Origin: Synechococcus sp. PROS-7-1
GTDB lineage: Bacteria > Cyanobacteriota > Cyanobacteriia > PCC-6307 > Cyanobiaceae
Assembly: GCF_014279795.1 (NCBI RefSeq)
Contig: NZ_CP047945.1
Location: forward strand, 950,572-1,014,571
Direction: 5' to 3'
Length of the DNA: 64,000 bases
How positions within the stretch are numbered: the stretch's first letter is position 1; every line of letters starts with the position of its first letter. The notes under the pieces were generated by a model. The model worked only from the letters and a program-made list of their open reading frames with translations, did no database searches and was not told the DNA's origin. This document shows, in pieces, positions 24,964 to 32,566 of the stretch. The position numbers were made by a program, and so were the translations under genes.

Positions 24964-25072
24964 AGCTGAACTCCACAGTGTCCACACCCCCGTTGCCTGG
25001 TGCGGAGCGAACTGCAGCCATAGGGCTCAACGTGTTTTTATTTTAATCCGATTGGCAAGGGATCGTCACGCG

Positions 25073-25423
25073 ATGGCTGCCTTGTATTCCCTGCTCCTGT
25101 CGGTTGCGGCGGCTTCAGGCGCAATGCTGATCGAGCGCCCGTTCTGTGACGGCGTCAAGAAGGCCGGGCAGTATTTCACCGGTTCCAATGTGTTCTGTCT
25201 ATCCACCGCTCTTGTGAACACCGAGGCCCGGGCTGTGGAAACCCTTGCCCATGAAATGGTGCACCTTGCCCAGGATTGTGCTGGAGGGGGGTTGCAGACG
25301 GACGCGTATGCCCTGCTGCTTTCAGAGCAGCCCCCCAGCGTGGCCGCGGCCGAGGACGAGGCCTATCAATTGGAACGCGATCCTCGGCGCGTGTTGGAGC
25401 TGGTGCGTCTCCACTGCTATTGA
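25073..25423 (+). CDS. Small secreted protein with a zincin-like HExxH motif
   Basis: 116 residues from ATG 25073 with a hydrophobic N-terminus (LYSLLLSVAAASGAM). HEMVHLAQD is a zinc-protease HExxH helix, followed by EDEAYQLERDPRRVLEL with acidic residues that could supply a third ligand. Three cysteines (FCDG, FCLS, QDC) may form disulphides. The short length suggests a mini-gluzincin or an inactive relative. Stop overlaps the convergent small gene by 7 bases. Confidence 0.65.
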   Translation: MAALYSLLLSVAAASGAMLIERPFCDGVKKAGQYFTGSNVFCLSTALVNTEARAVETLAHEMVHLAQDCAGGGLQTDAYALLLSEQPPSVAAAEDEAYQLERDPRRVLELVRLHCY

Positions 25424-25623
25424 TCACCATCCAGCTGGTGGATCTCCTCGATCAGGTTGTGATCGTTGTGGGTGTGCTCGCGAAGTTGCGACTGGTTGGG
25501 TTGGCTGCGGCGTTCGAGATCGGGTGAATCTTTCAGATGTTGACGGTCGCGATGCTCTGGATGAAGCCTTTCGAGAGCAGCTTTGTCGGGACGACGGCCG
25601 CTTTGATGATGTTCGTTGCTCAT
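25417..25623 (-). CDS. Small hydrophilic hypothetical protein
   Basis: 68 residues, almost entirely charged or polar (many His, Gln, Asp, Arg), probably disordered. The start overlaps the stop of the upstream gene in an ATGA arrangement. Low complexity makes homology hard to judge. Confidence 0.45.
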   Translation of the reverse strand: MSNEHHQSGRRPDKAALERLHPEHRDRQHLKDSPDLERRSQPNQSQLREHTHNDHNLIEEIHQLDGDQ

Positions 25624-25874
25624 GACGTCGTTGTGCGGAATGAGGATGGACCTTGTTCTTTCATCTGTGCATCCGTTTCAGTATTGATCTCTTCCATTGA
25701 TTCACCCCCAGAAGCCTTCAATTCTTCTGAAAGAACCTCAGGAGTGATGTTGTTGTAGCGGGCGTGATTCAAGCTGCGATTTCGCGTCATGTCGACGTGG
25801 AGAGGCTCAGCCTTCACGTGGTGTTGTGCATCACCTTGATGCCGGCGAGCATCCTGACTTTCCTGTTCGGGCAT
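25620..25874 (-). CDS. Small hydrophilic hypothetical protein
   Basis: Up to 84 residues; an internal ATG (MTRNRSLNHARYNNITPEVL) could be the true start. Polar, acidic C-terminal half. Translationally coupled to the gene below. Function unknown. Confidence 0.45.
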   Translation of the reverse strand: MPEQESQDARRHQGDAQHHVKAEPLHVDMTRNRSLNHARYNNITPEVLSEELKASGGESMEEINTETDAQMKEQGPSSFRTTTS

Positions 25875-25940
25875 GACCCAGACTCAGACGGTCCTTGACT
25901 AGCCAGACAGCAGATCGCTGTCATGTGATCAGAAGTACCG

Positions 25941-26114
25941 ATGACCCGCCCTCGCGATCGCCCCAGCAAGATCTGTCCTGTCTGCGGGCGACCTTTCCAG
26001 TGGCGACGAAAGTGGAAGGATGTGTGGGACGACGTGAAGTACTGCTCGGAGCGCTGCAGAAGGCATAAAAAATCCTCCGAAAGGATGTCGGAGGATTCTT
26101 CGCCGGTGCCTTAA
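25941..26114 (+). CDS. DUF2256 family zinc-finger protein
   Basis: 57 residues. Cys-Pro-x-Cys ([15 protein letters not shown]) and YCSERCR form the four-cysteine finger typical of DUF2256. The basic [19 protein letters not shown] block is diagnostic. Function unknown; widely present near cryptochrome/photolyase genes in other genomes, though none is seen here. Its 3' end overlaps a minus-strand terminator. Confidence 0.9.
   Translation: MTRPRDRPSKICPVCGRPFQWRRKWKDVWDDVKYCSERCRRHKKSSERMSEDSSPVP
26065..26097 (-). terminator. Factor-independent terminator (minus strand)
   Basis: Nine-base perfect stem AATCCTCCG/CGGAGGATT followed by TTTT on the minus strand. It lies about 25 bases after the stop of the gene at 26122-26289 and inside the end of the DUF2256 coding region. 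Confidence 0.75.
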
Positions 26115-26121
26115 GGCCCCA

Positions 26122-26289
26122 TCACCCGGCCGTCGAATGAACGCTAGAGAGAAGTTTCTCCAGTGCCACTCTTGCAGTCATCAATAGGCCTGGTGTGAGG
26201 ATTTGCGCAAGCCCCAGATCTAGTGTTGACGGCGGGCGAATGAATCGATGAGTTGCTCTTTCAGGTGCTTGTTTCGTTCCGTGCCCCAT
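26122..26289 (-). CDS. 55-residue hypothetical protein
   Basis: Starts at ATG 26289. The sequence THRFIRPPSTLDLGLAQIL, then a hydrophobic TPGLLMTARVALEKLL, looks like a genuine small amphipathic or membrane-associated protein. It is bounded by minus-strand terminators on both sides, which supports an independent transcript. No strong ribosome site. Confidence 0.5.
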   Translation of the reverse strand: MGHGTKQAPERATHRFIRPPSTLDLGLAQILTPGLLMTARVALEKLLSSVHSTAG

Positions 26290-26334
26290 ATGTGGTGTGG
26301 GGCGCCTCTCCTTGACGAAATGCTGCCCCGGTTC

Positions 26335-26364
26335 AATAAAAAAACCCCGCCGAAAGGCAGGGTT
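26335..26364 (-). terminator. Factor-independent terminator (minus strand)
   Basis: Stem AACCCTGCC...GGCGGGGTT followed by TTTTTTATTG on the minus strand. The transcript ending here has no convincing gene: a 34-codon GTG frame (26333-26437) runs through the hairpin itself. Confidence 0.75.
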
Positions 26365-26440
26365 CAGGCTCGGCAACGCAAAGACGTCTGACCTTGTTTC
26401 GACTCTTTGACGCTGACGATTCCTCACACAAGAGCACTTT
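26335..26440 (-). ncRNA. Candidate small RNA upstream of a terminator
   Basis: About 100 bases on the minus strand ending in a strong terminator, with only a dubious 34-codon frame that reads through the stem. Picocyanobacterial small RNAs often have this form. The 5' end is unknown. Confidence 0.3.
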
Positions 26441-26598
26441 CACGCCTGAACTGTCACAGTGCCAGTCGCCTCGGGACGGTTGTCGGTCCGTCCTTGTTTG
26501 TCGTGTTTGGGTCAAGAGATGTGAAGTGGCGGATCCTCGCCCTTGTGCCGGTTCTGCAGGCGGCGTTGAATGAGCTTGCGAGGTTCGGGCGATTGAAG

Positions 26599-26730
26599 AT
26601 GTCGGGCAGCATTTCACAGCTTGTTCTGCAGGCGATTACTCACGTCGACTGGGTGGGATCGATCGCTGTTGTGTTGTTGATGGTGGCGATCACGATGGTT
26701 GGCCATCGCATCAATCACCCGATTCTCTGA
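26599..26730 (+). CDS. 43-residue single-span membrane protein
   Basis: Starts at ATG 26599. Short polar N-terminus, then one helix (VGSIAVVLLMVAITMVGH) and a basic end. The frame is open upstream but that part overlaps the antisense terminator region. Function unknown. Confidence 0.45.
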   Translation: MSGSISQLVLQAITHVDWVGSIAVVLLMVAITMVGHRINHPIL

Positions 26731-26768
26731 CGTCTTAGCTGAAGACTAACGGCCAAAAGGATGCACCG

Positions 26769-26930
26769 ATGTTTGAGATCATCTGTGTGCTGATGCTTCC
26801 GCTGATGTTGATCGTGTATTACGTAATCCAGCGCTTGATTGTCCATCACAGCAGGATGGAAACTCAGCTCTTGATTCATGACCTGGTGATTGAGGCGATG
26901 AATAAGCACGACAGCGACTTCGGCGACTGA
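26769..26930 (+). CDS. 53-residue single-span membrane protein
   Basis: Starts at ATG 26769. N-terminal helix (IICVLMLPLMLIVYYVI), then a polar helix with several His (VHHSRMETQLLIHDLV) and an acidic end. Probably inner-membrane with a cytosolic tail. Function unknown. Confidence 0.6.
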   Translation: MFEIICVLMLPLMLIVYYVIQRLIVHHSRMETQLLIHDLVIEAMNKHDSDFGD

Positions 26931-27013
26931 TTGGGTGGGTGGAGATCCTCACCCTTTGCAGTGTTTTATGAGAAGCGAAAGGGGTTACAACAATTTCAGT
27001 TGCAGTTAATGAG

Positions 27014-27397
27014 ATGACACTGACCTCCTCCCATGGCTTCACTTTGGAATCAGTAGATGTGGCTCACGGATCCGTGATCACCGTGTTTGCTAGGGGCCGC
27101 CTCAGTCATCAGGATTATGTGGATTTCATTCCGCAGCTGGAGGCCGCCATCGCGGAACAGGCAGATGAACGACTGCGACTGGTTTTCGATGCCCGAGAAC
27201 TGGATGGATGGGAGCCGCAGGCTGCAATCGATGATCTACGCCTCGGCTTGCGTCATGGGCGTCATGTTCAGCGTGTGGCGCTGGTCACCGAGGCGCGCTG
27301 GCTGGCGTTGCTGAGTTCTGTTGTCGGTTTGCTGATGCCCGGTGAGTTGCGTCATTTCGAGGATCGGGCATCTGCGGATGCCTGGATTCGTGCATGA
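27014..27397 (+). CDS. SpoIIAA-like/STAS-fold protein
   Basis: 127 residues. Layout of the SpoIIAA-like family: ITVFARGRLSHQDYVDFIPQ, the strand LRLVFDARELDGWEPQAA, VQRVALVTEARW and a closing FEDRASADAWIRA. Members have a lipid-binding STAS-like fold; the cellular function is unsettled. Not part of the mnt operon by spacing, since mntC begins 67 bases later, though cotranscription is possible. Confidence 0.85.
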   Translation: MTLTSSHGFTLESVDVAHGSVITVFARGRLSHQDYVDFIPQLEAAIAEQADERLRLVFDARELDGWEPQAAIDDLRLGLRHGRHVQRVALVTEARWLALLSSVVGLLMPGELRHFEDRASADAWIRA

Positions 27398-27464
27398 GTT
27401 GACCGCTCTTAGATTCGAGACGGTTTCAAAGCAGCCTTTGCCGATTTGCGATTTACGCAGGATC

Positions 27465-28400
27465 TTGATTCGATGCACGATCGTCCCCGGATTGATCGGT
27501 TGTTGTCTGCTGGCGGCTTGTTCATCGCCTCGTGAAACGGAGCGACCTCGCAACGACCCGGATCAGCGCCCCCGGGTTCTCGCCACCTTCACCGTGCTGG
27601 CTGATCTGGCCAGAAACGTGGCGGGTGATCGCTTGAAGGTGGAATCAATCACCAAGCCTGGCGCAGAGATTCATGGCTATGAATTCACGCCCAGTGACAT
27701 CGAACGGGCCTCGCGCGCTGATCTGATTGTGGAGAACGGGTTGGGCCTGGAGCTCTGGGCGGGGCGTTTCACGGCTGCGGCCGGCGATGTTCCCTCGGTC
27801 ACGCTCACGGAAGGGATTCAGCCTCTCTTGATCCAGAACGATGCCTATGCCGGCCGGCCCAATCCCCATGCCTGGATGTCGCCGCAGCGCACCGAGCACT
27901 ATGTGGACCAACTCGTGAAAGCCTTTTCCTCTCTTGATCCAGAGGGGGCGCCGACCTACCGGGCGAATGGAGAGGCGTACAAGCTCAAACTGCGAGAGCT
28001 GGATGGCGAACTTCGTCAGGCCTTGCAATCACTTCCGAAGCAACAGCGCCTGCTGGTGACCTGTGAGGGGGCCTTCAGTTATCTGGCACGCGACTACGGA
28101 CTGGATGAGGCCTATCTATGGCCTGTTAATGCTGAAAGTCAGATCACGCCGCGTCGCATGGCCCGGCTGATTGAACGCGTCCAACGGGACCGGGTTCCGG
28201 CTGTGTTCTGTGAGACCACGGTCAGTGATCGAGCCCAACGGGAGGTGGCCCGTGCCGCTGGCAGCCGTTTCGGTGGCAATTTTTACGTGGATTCCTTGTC
28301 GGATCGCAACGGTCCTGCCTCCACCCTTCTCGATCTGCAGCGCCACAATGTGAAACTCATCCGAGAAGGGCTGGGGACTACCTCCGATCCAACGCCATGA
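27465..28400 (+). CDS. mntC: Manganese-type ABC transporter substrate-binding lipoprotein
   Basis: About 311 residues from a TTG at 27465; the frame has no ATG close to the signal peptide, so the start is uncertain. Lipobox LLAAC is at 27507-27521. Cluster A-I binding protein: PGAEIHGYEFTPSDI (first His), NPHAWMSPQ (second His), VTCEGAFSYLARDYGL (Glu where zinc proteins have His) and a C-terminal YVDSLSD Asp. The His-His-Glu-Asp set indicates Mn(II)/Fe(II) rather than zinc. It delivers metal to MntAB at the inner membrane. The stop overlaps mntA by 4 bases. Confidence 0.9.
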   Translation: MIRCTIVPGLIGCCLLAACSSPRETERPRNDPDQRPRVLATFTVLADLARNVAGDRLKVESITKPGAEIHGYEFTPSDIERASRADLIVENGLGLELWAGRFTAAAGDVPSVTLTEGIQPLLIQNDAYAGRPNPHAWMSPQRTEHYVDQLVKAFSSLDPEGAPTYRANGEAYKLKLRELDGELRQALQSLPKQQRLLVTCEGAFSYLARDYGLDEAYLWPVNAESQITPRRMARLIERVQRDRVPAVFCETTVSDRAQREVARAAGSRFGGNFYVDSLSDRNGPASTLLDLQRHNVKLIREGLGTTSDPTP

Positions 28401-29146
28401 CGATGCGCATCGCTGCTGAGCAGCTCTGTGTGGACTACAACGGCACGGTGGCGTTGTACGACGCCTCGCTGAAGCTTCCATCCGGATGCATCTGCGGGCT
28501 TGTGGGCATGAATGGTGCAGGCAAGTCCACGCTGTTCAAGGCTTTGACGGGGTTCATCCGCCCATCGCGAGGACGAATCCGGATCAACGGCTGCAGCATC
28601 GCTGAGGCCCAGCGCCAGCAGTCCGTGGCCTATGTGCCCCAGAGCGAAGAGGTGGACTGCCAATTCCCAGTGTCGGTCTGGGATGTGGTGATGATGGGGC
28701 GCTACGGATCGATGAATGCTCTGCGGATTCCCCGGAGTTCCGATCGGGTGGCCGTCCGTGATGCTCTTGAACGGGTTGACCTTTTGGAGCTGAGCCGTCG
28801 TCCGATCGGCACGCTCTCCGGTGGTCAGCGCAAACGTGCCTTCCTGGCCCGCGCCATCGCTCAGCGCGCTGACGTGCTGCTTCTCGACGAACCATTCAAC
28901 GGCGTGGATGTGCGTACCGAGAAATTGATGGCTGACCTGTTTCTGCAGTTCCGCCGAGAGGGATGCACGATTCTGATCTCCACGCACGACCTCACCCACG
29001 TGCGTGATTTCTGTGATCTCGTGGTGCTCATCAACAAAACCGTGCTGGCCTATGGCGAAACATCGGAAGTGTTCACACCCGAAAATCTGTCTTTGACCTT
29101 CGGTGGCTTGCCCCCTGACCTGCTCACCGGGAACAGCTCTCCCTGA
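28397..29146 (+). CDS. mntA: Manganese ABC transporter ATPase
   Basis: 249 residues. Walker A GMNGAGKST, Q-loop YVPQSEEVDCQFPVSV, signature LSGGQRKRAFLARAIAQ, Walker B VLLLDEPFNGVD, switch His in STHDLTH. A typical cluster A-I (metal) ATPase. Translationally coupled to mntC; mntB starts 10 bases after the stop. Confidence 0.95.
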   Translation: MTMRIAAEQLCVDYNGTVALYDASLKLPSGCICGLVGMNGAGKSTLFKALTGFIRPSRGRIRINGCSIAEAQRQQSVAYVPQSEEVDCQFPVSVWDVVMMGRYGSMNALRIPRSSDRVAVRDALERVDLLELSRRPIGTLSGGQRKRAFLARAIAQRADVLLLDEPFNGVDVRTEKLMADLFLQFRREGCTILISTHDLTHVRDFCDLVVLINKTVLAYGETSEVFTPENLSLTFGGLPPDLLTGNSSP

Positions 29147-29156
29147 GACTGGGTCG

Positions 29157-29993
29157 ATGGATCTTCTCCTGGAACCACTCAGCCACGCCTTCATGCTCAA
29201 GGCGCTGTTGATCAGCGCCCTGGTGGGAGGAGTTTGCGGTCTGCTCTCCTGCTACATGACCCTCAAGGGCTGGGCTCTGATGGGCGATGCCGTTTCCCAC
29301 GCCGTGCTGCCGGGAGTGGTGCTCGCCTATGCGCTGGGGCTTCCCTTCTCTCTCGGTGCCTTCGTGTTCGGCGTGGGGTCGGTGGCCACCATCGGCTTCG
29401 TGAAGCAGAAGTCGCGGATCAAGGAAGACACGGTGATCGGATTGGTGTTCACGGGCTTCTTCGCCCTGGGGCTGGTGCTGGTGTCGAAGACGCGCAGCAA
29501 CATCGACCTCACCCACATCCTCTTCGGCAATGTGCTGGGGATCTCCTCCGCCGACATCCTCCAAACCGTGCTGATCTCCAGCGTGGTGATCGTGCTGCTG
29601 CTGCTGTTCCGCAGGGATCTGCTGCTTTTCTGTTTTGATCCCACCCATGCCCGTTCGATCGGGATCAACACCGGTGCCCTGCACTACCTGCTTCTCTCAG
29701 TGCTGTCGTTGGCGGCGGTGGCCGGACTGCAGACGGTGGGCATCATTCTCGTGGTGGCCATGCTCGTCACCCCCGGAGCCACGGCCTATCTGCTCACGGA
29801 TCGCTTTGATCGCATGACCTGGCTGGCGATTGGCAGCAGTGTGCTGTCGAGTCTGCTGGGGGTTTATGTGAGCTACTGGACCGACAGCTCCACGGCGGGA
29901 TGCATCGTTCTTGTGCAAACCGGTCTTTTCCTGTTGGCCTTTCTTCTGGCACCGCGTCATGGCGTGTTGCGCCGTGGAAACCCTCAGGCCTGA
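29157..29993 (+). CDS. mntB: Manganese ABC transporter permease
   Basis: 278 residues from ATG 29157. ABC-3 family permease with eight or so helices: GLLSCYMTLKGWALMGDAVSHAVLPGVVL, the family signature, and ILVVAMLVTPGATAYLL. Forms the channel with MntA. Its last 10 bases overlap the convergent EamA transporter gene. Confidence 0.95.
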   Translation: MDLLLEPLSHAFMLKALLISALVGGVCGLLSCYMTLKGWALMGDAVSHAVLPGVVLAYALGLPFSLGAFVFGVGSVATIGFVKQKSRIKEDTVIGLVFTGFFALGLVLVSKTRSNIDLTHILFGNVLGISSADILQTVLISSVVIVLLLLFRRDLLLFCFDPTHARSIGINTGALHYLLLSVLSLAAVAGLQTVGIILVVAMLVTPGATAYLLTDRFDRMTWLAIGSSVLSSLLGVYVSYWTDSSTAGCIVLVQTGLFLLAFLLAPRHGVLRRGNPQA

Positions 29994-31063
29994 GGCGGTT
30001 CTGAAGGGTCGTGGTCATGGCGGTGGTGGAGGTCGCTCACGTGTGGATGGGTGTGCTGCATCGCTTCATGCTCGTGTTCATGGGCATGCCACAGCGGCGC
30101 TCCACCGGGATGTTGATGCTGGTGATGGGGATCGGGATCCTCCGCACTGTGTTGATGGCGGTGGTTGTGATGCATCGCCGCGTGGTGATGCCGGTGGCTG
30201 TGGTGATCACCGATCAGCAGGATCACGCCACCGGCCATCAGGCCCGCTGCGAGGACCAGGGCGCTGCTCAGGGCACTGCCCAGCACCACCACGGCAAACA
30301 CGGCTCCAACAAACGGCGCCGTGGCAAACAGCACGGCTTCCCGTGCCGCTCCAAGCTGACGCAGCGCGATCAGATCTAGCCAGATCGAGATGCCGTAGCC
30401 CAGTGCTCCAATCACCAGCAACGCGAGGCTGCTTCGCATCGGAGGGAAGGATTGCTGGAACACGGCTGACATCACCAGCAGTGGCAGGGAGGCTCCGAGG
30501 GCTTTGATGCAGGAGATCTGCAGGGGATCACGCAGGCTCAGGGCTTGGCTGAGGTTGTTGTCCACCCCCCAGGCCAGGCAGGCCAGGGCGATCAACACCA
30601 CCCCGCCAAGAGAACCGCCACCCAGGTGGCCTCCGCTCAGGATCAAGGCTCCAGCCAGGGTGAGTGCGGCCGCGCCGAACCCACGCCGACCCAGGTGCTC
30701 GCGGCCAATCAACACCGCGACGATCAATGTGAACAGGGATTCCAGATTCAGCAGCAGCGACCCTGTGGCGGGGGAGAGCCGTTCAAGCCCCATCACCAGA
30801 CAGAGGGGGCCGACCACTCCCCCCAGGAGCGTGAGCAGGGCCAGGCTCGGCCAGTCGGAGGGCTGAACCGGCGTTTCCTCTGCGTTCAGGTTCTCTTTCG
30901 CGCTTGATCGCAGGTGCTGCATGGGCAGCAGGACGGCACTGGCACCGAGGTAGAGCAGGGCGGTGACGGCCAAGGGGCCACCTTCAGAGGCCAGCTCCGC
31001 GATTAATGGAGCACTGCAGCCGAAGAACACGGCGGCCAGGAGACCGGTCCAGTAGCGACGCAT
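29984..31063 (-). CDS. EamA-family transporter with a histidine-rich C-terminal tail
   Basis: 359 residues. Two EamA repeats (ten helices) with SLALLTLLGGVVGPLCLVMG and LNLESLFTLIVAVLIGREHL, the half-repeat signature. The last ~75 residues form a hydrophilic tail with about 26 His and many Asp/Glu (runs such as HAHEHEHE), well beyond the usual length. Such tails bind Zn, Ni or Cu. Placed between the Mn and Zn uptake genes, it may export or sense a divalent metal; this is inference, as EamA proteins normally move amino acids or other metabolites. Confidence 0.88.
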   Translation of the reverse strand: MRRYWTGLLAAVFFGCSAPLIAELASEGGPLAVTALLYLGASAVLLPMQHLRSSAKENLNAEETPVQPSDWPSLALLTLLGGVVGPLCLVMGLERLSPATGSLLLNLESLFTLIVAVLIGREHLGRRGFGAAALTLAGALILSGGHLGGGSLGGVVLIALACLAWGVDNNLSQALSLRDPLQISCIKALGASLPLLVMSAVFQQSFPPMRSSLALLVIGALGYGISIWLDLIALRQLGAAREAVLFATAPFVGAVFAVVVLGSALSSALVLAAGLMAGGVILLIGDHHSHRHHHAAMHHNHRHQHSAEDPDPHHQHQHPGGAPLWHAHEHEHEAMQHTHPHVSDLHHRHDHDPSEPPQA

Positions 31064-31145
31064 GTCCGTTGGTAGACCTCATCACCATGCCAAGAATTGC
31101 TGAACCATGGAATGGTGGGTTTCGGATATTGCAGCTAAACCAACA

Positions 31146-31754
31146 ATGAATCGACTTTTGCAAATGATCGGTCGTTGTTTGTCAGTGGCTGCCGCTGCGG
31201 TTCTGGGGGCCAGCGCTCTGGCGCCCCTGCCTGCAGTCGCGGATCCTGAAGTGCAGGTGTTCAGCACCATGGTCACTGAAGAGGAGGTGATCAAGGCCCA
31301 GCGCGGCTGGTGTGCTGCTTTGGTTGCGATCAGCGATGCCTATCAGACCGGTGGTTACGCCGCTGCAAAGGCCAAGGCGTCTGCAGTGATTGATGCGGCC
31401 TACGGCTTCGACTACGGCCCGATCGCTTTCAAACCCACTTACACCACTGGGGAGGACACGTTCCGTTCCACCCGCGCTGGAGCTCTGGCTTATTTCGTGG
31501 GTCCTGATCCCTCGATTCCCCAGTTCGGCAAGAACCAGGGCTTTGCCACCTATCGCCATTGGAAAAGCTGTGAGATCGAGGACTACGTGATCCAGCTGTT
31601 CGGCAACACGGCCAACACCATGGGTTTGGTGCGGGTGACGGATGCCAAGGGGCAGGTGGGCGTTGTCGAGAAAACGTGGACCTTCGTGCGCGAGATGAAT
31701 GGCACGCTGCGGATCGTTCTCCACCACTCCTCGGCACCGTTCGATGCGCGCTGA
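31146..31754 (+). CDS. Secreted NTF2-like (CaMKII-association/SnoaL-type) protein
   Basis: 202 residues from ATG 31146, with a signal peptide (cleavage near VADPEV). The mature part follows the NTF2-like fold: an N-terminal helix VTEEEVIKAQRGWCAALVAI, FKPTYTTGEDTFRSTRAGAL, and a final strand TWTFVREMNGTLRIVLHHSS with the His-His-Ser end seen in calcium/calmodulin kinase association-type domains. Periplasmic, function unknown. Start chosen because the longer frame puts a charged segment before the signal. Confidence 0.75.
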   Translation: MNRLLQMIGRCLSVAAAAVLGASALAPLPAVADPEVQVFSTMVTEEEVIKAQRGWCAALVAISDAYQTGGYAAAKAKASAVIDAAYGFDYGPIAFKPTYTTGEDTFRSTRAGALAYFVGPDPSIPQFGKNQGFATYRHWKSCEIEDYVIQLFGNTANTMGLVRVTDAKGQVGVVEKTWTFVREMNGTLRIVLHHSSAPFDAR

Positions 31755-31825
31755 TTGGTGACAGGGATTCTCGCTCTCGTCGTTCCTGATGGAGAATGGG
31801 ACCCCTAAACCTTTCATTGCAGCCG

Positions 31826-32122
31826 ATGCAATTCCAGTCCACCCGTTTCAGGCGCAAGAGCGCTATGGCGCTCTTGGGTTTGCTCACCCTGGTGGGTGTT
31901 GCTTCGGCCCGCGCCCATCACGTGCCCGGTGATGACCACAGCGGCATGGTGTTGTCGGGTCAACCTCAACACTCCGATCAGAGCTCAGGCGGCAAGAAAG
32001 CCATGTTTGATACTCGGGAGGAAGCCGAGGCCGCTGCCCCTGGTTTTGGATGCAAAGGTGCGCACGCCATGGGCAGCAAGTGGATGCCCTGCGAGAGTCA
32101 TGGTCACGGCATGGGGGGGTGA
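31826..32122 (+). CDS. DUF3721 protein, copy 1
   Basis: 98 residues from ATG 31826 with a signal peptide (SAMALLGLLTLVGVASARA). The mature part is His/Met-rich. The DUF3721 domain is the run DTREEAEAAAPGFGCKGAH followed by SKWMPC, and the end is SHGHGMGG. Two Cys plus His and Met suggest Cu or Zn binding in the periplasm. It sits 87 bases before a cytochrome c6 gene, an arrangement repeated at 53.1-53.9 kb. Confidence 0.88.
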   Translation: MQFQSTRFRRKSAMALLGLLTLVGVASARAHHVPGDDHSGMVLSGQPQHSDQSSGGKKAMFDTREEAEAAAPGFGCKGAHAMGSKWMPCESHGHGMGG

Positions 32123-32209
32123 TCCCATGTCATTGCGTGACGATCATCTGAGGCCTGCGTGAAACCTCGCAGCAGGTTTTGAACAATCAGGTCATCCGAC
32201 AGGCATGCC

Positions 32210-32551
32210 ATGCGCTTCGTTGCTTCGTTCGTTCTGGCTTTATTGATTGGCTTGGTTTCGCCCCTTGCCGCCGATGCCACCGATGCGGTGCGTGGCGGTC
32301 AGATCTTTACAACCAATTGCGCCGCTTGCCATGCCGGCGGCGGCAACATCATCAAGGCGGAGCGCACCCTGCAGGAAGCTGATCTCAAGGCCCACCTTCC
32401 CAATTATCTCGGTGCCCATGAATCAGCGATCGTGGCCCAGGTCACCTACGGCCGCAATGCCATGCCCGCCTTTGTGGATGTGCTCAGTGAATCGGAAATC
32501 GCCGACGTTGCTGCCTACGTGGAAGAGCAATCGTCTCAAGGCTGGAGTTAG
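32210..32551 (+). CDS. Cytochrome c6-like protein
   Basis: 113 residues. Signal peptide (FVASFVLALLIGLVSPLAA), heme site CAACH, then the axial Met in RNAMPAF. The Gln before V-T-Y-G-R (residue important for high redox potential in c6) is present. Length and layout match soluble lumenal cytochrome c6, which carries electrons from cytochrome b6f to photosystem I or oxidase. A second c6 is at 53541-53882, which is closer to the canonical protein. Followed 15 bases later by the permease gene. Confidence 0.9.
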   Translation: MRFVASFVLALLIGLVSPLAADATDAVRGGQIFTTNCAACHAGGGNIIKAERTLQEADLKAHLPNYLGAHESAIVAQVTYGRNAMPAFVDVLSESEIADVAAYVEEQSSQGWS

Positions 32552-32566
32552 CACTCGGGCCAGGGA

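Noticed and set aside
26418-26435. Resemblance to the Yfr1 small RNA motif (CCTCACAC)
   Set aside because: Only eight or nine bases match and no flanking stems or terminator follow on that strand.
28283-29200. 305-codon minus-strand open frame
   Set aside because: Lies opposite mntC and mntA, which have complete family motifs; composition is shadow-like.
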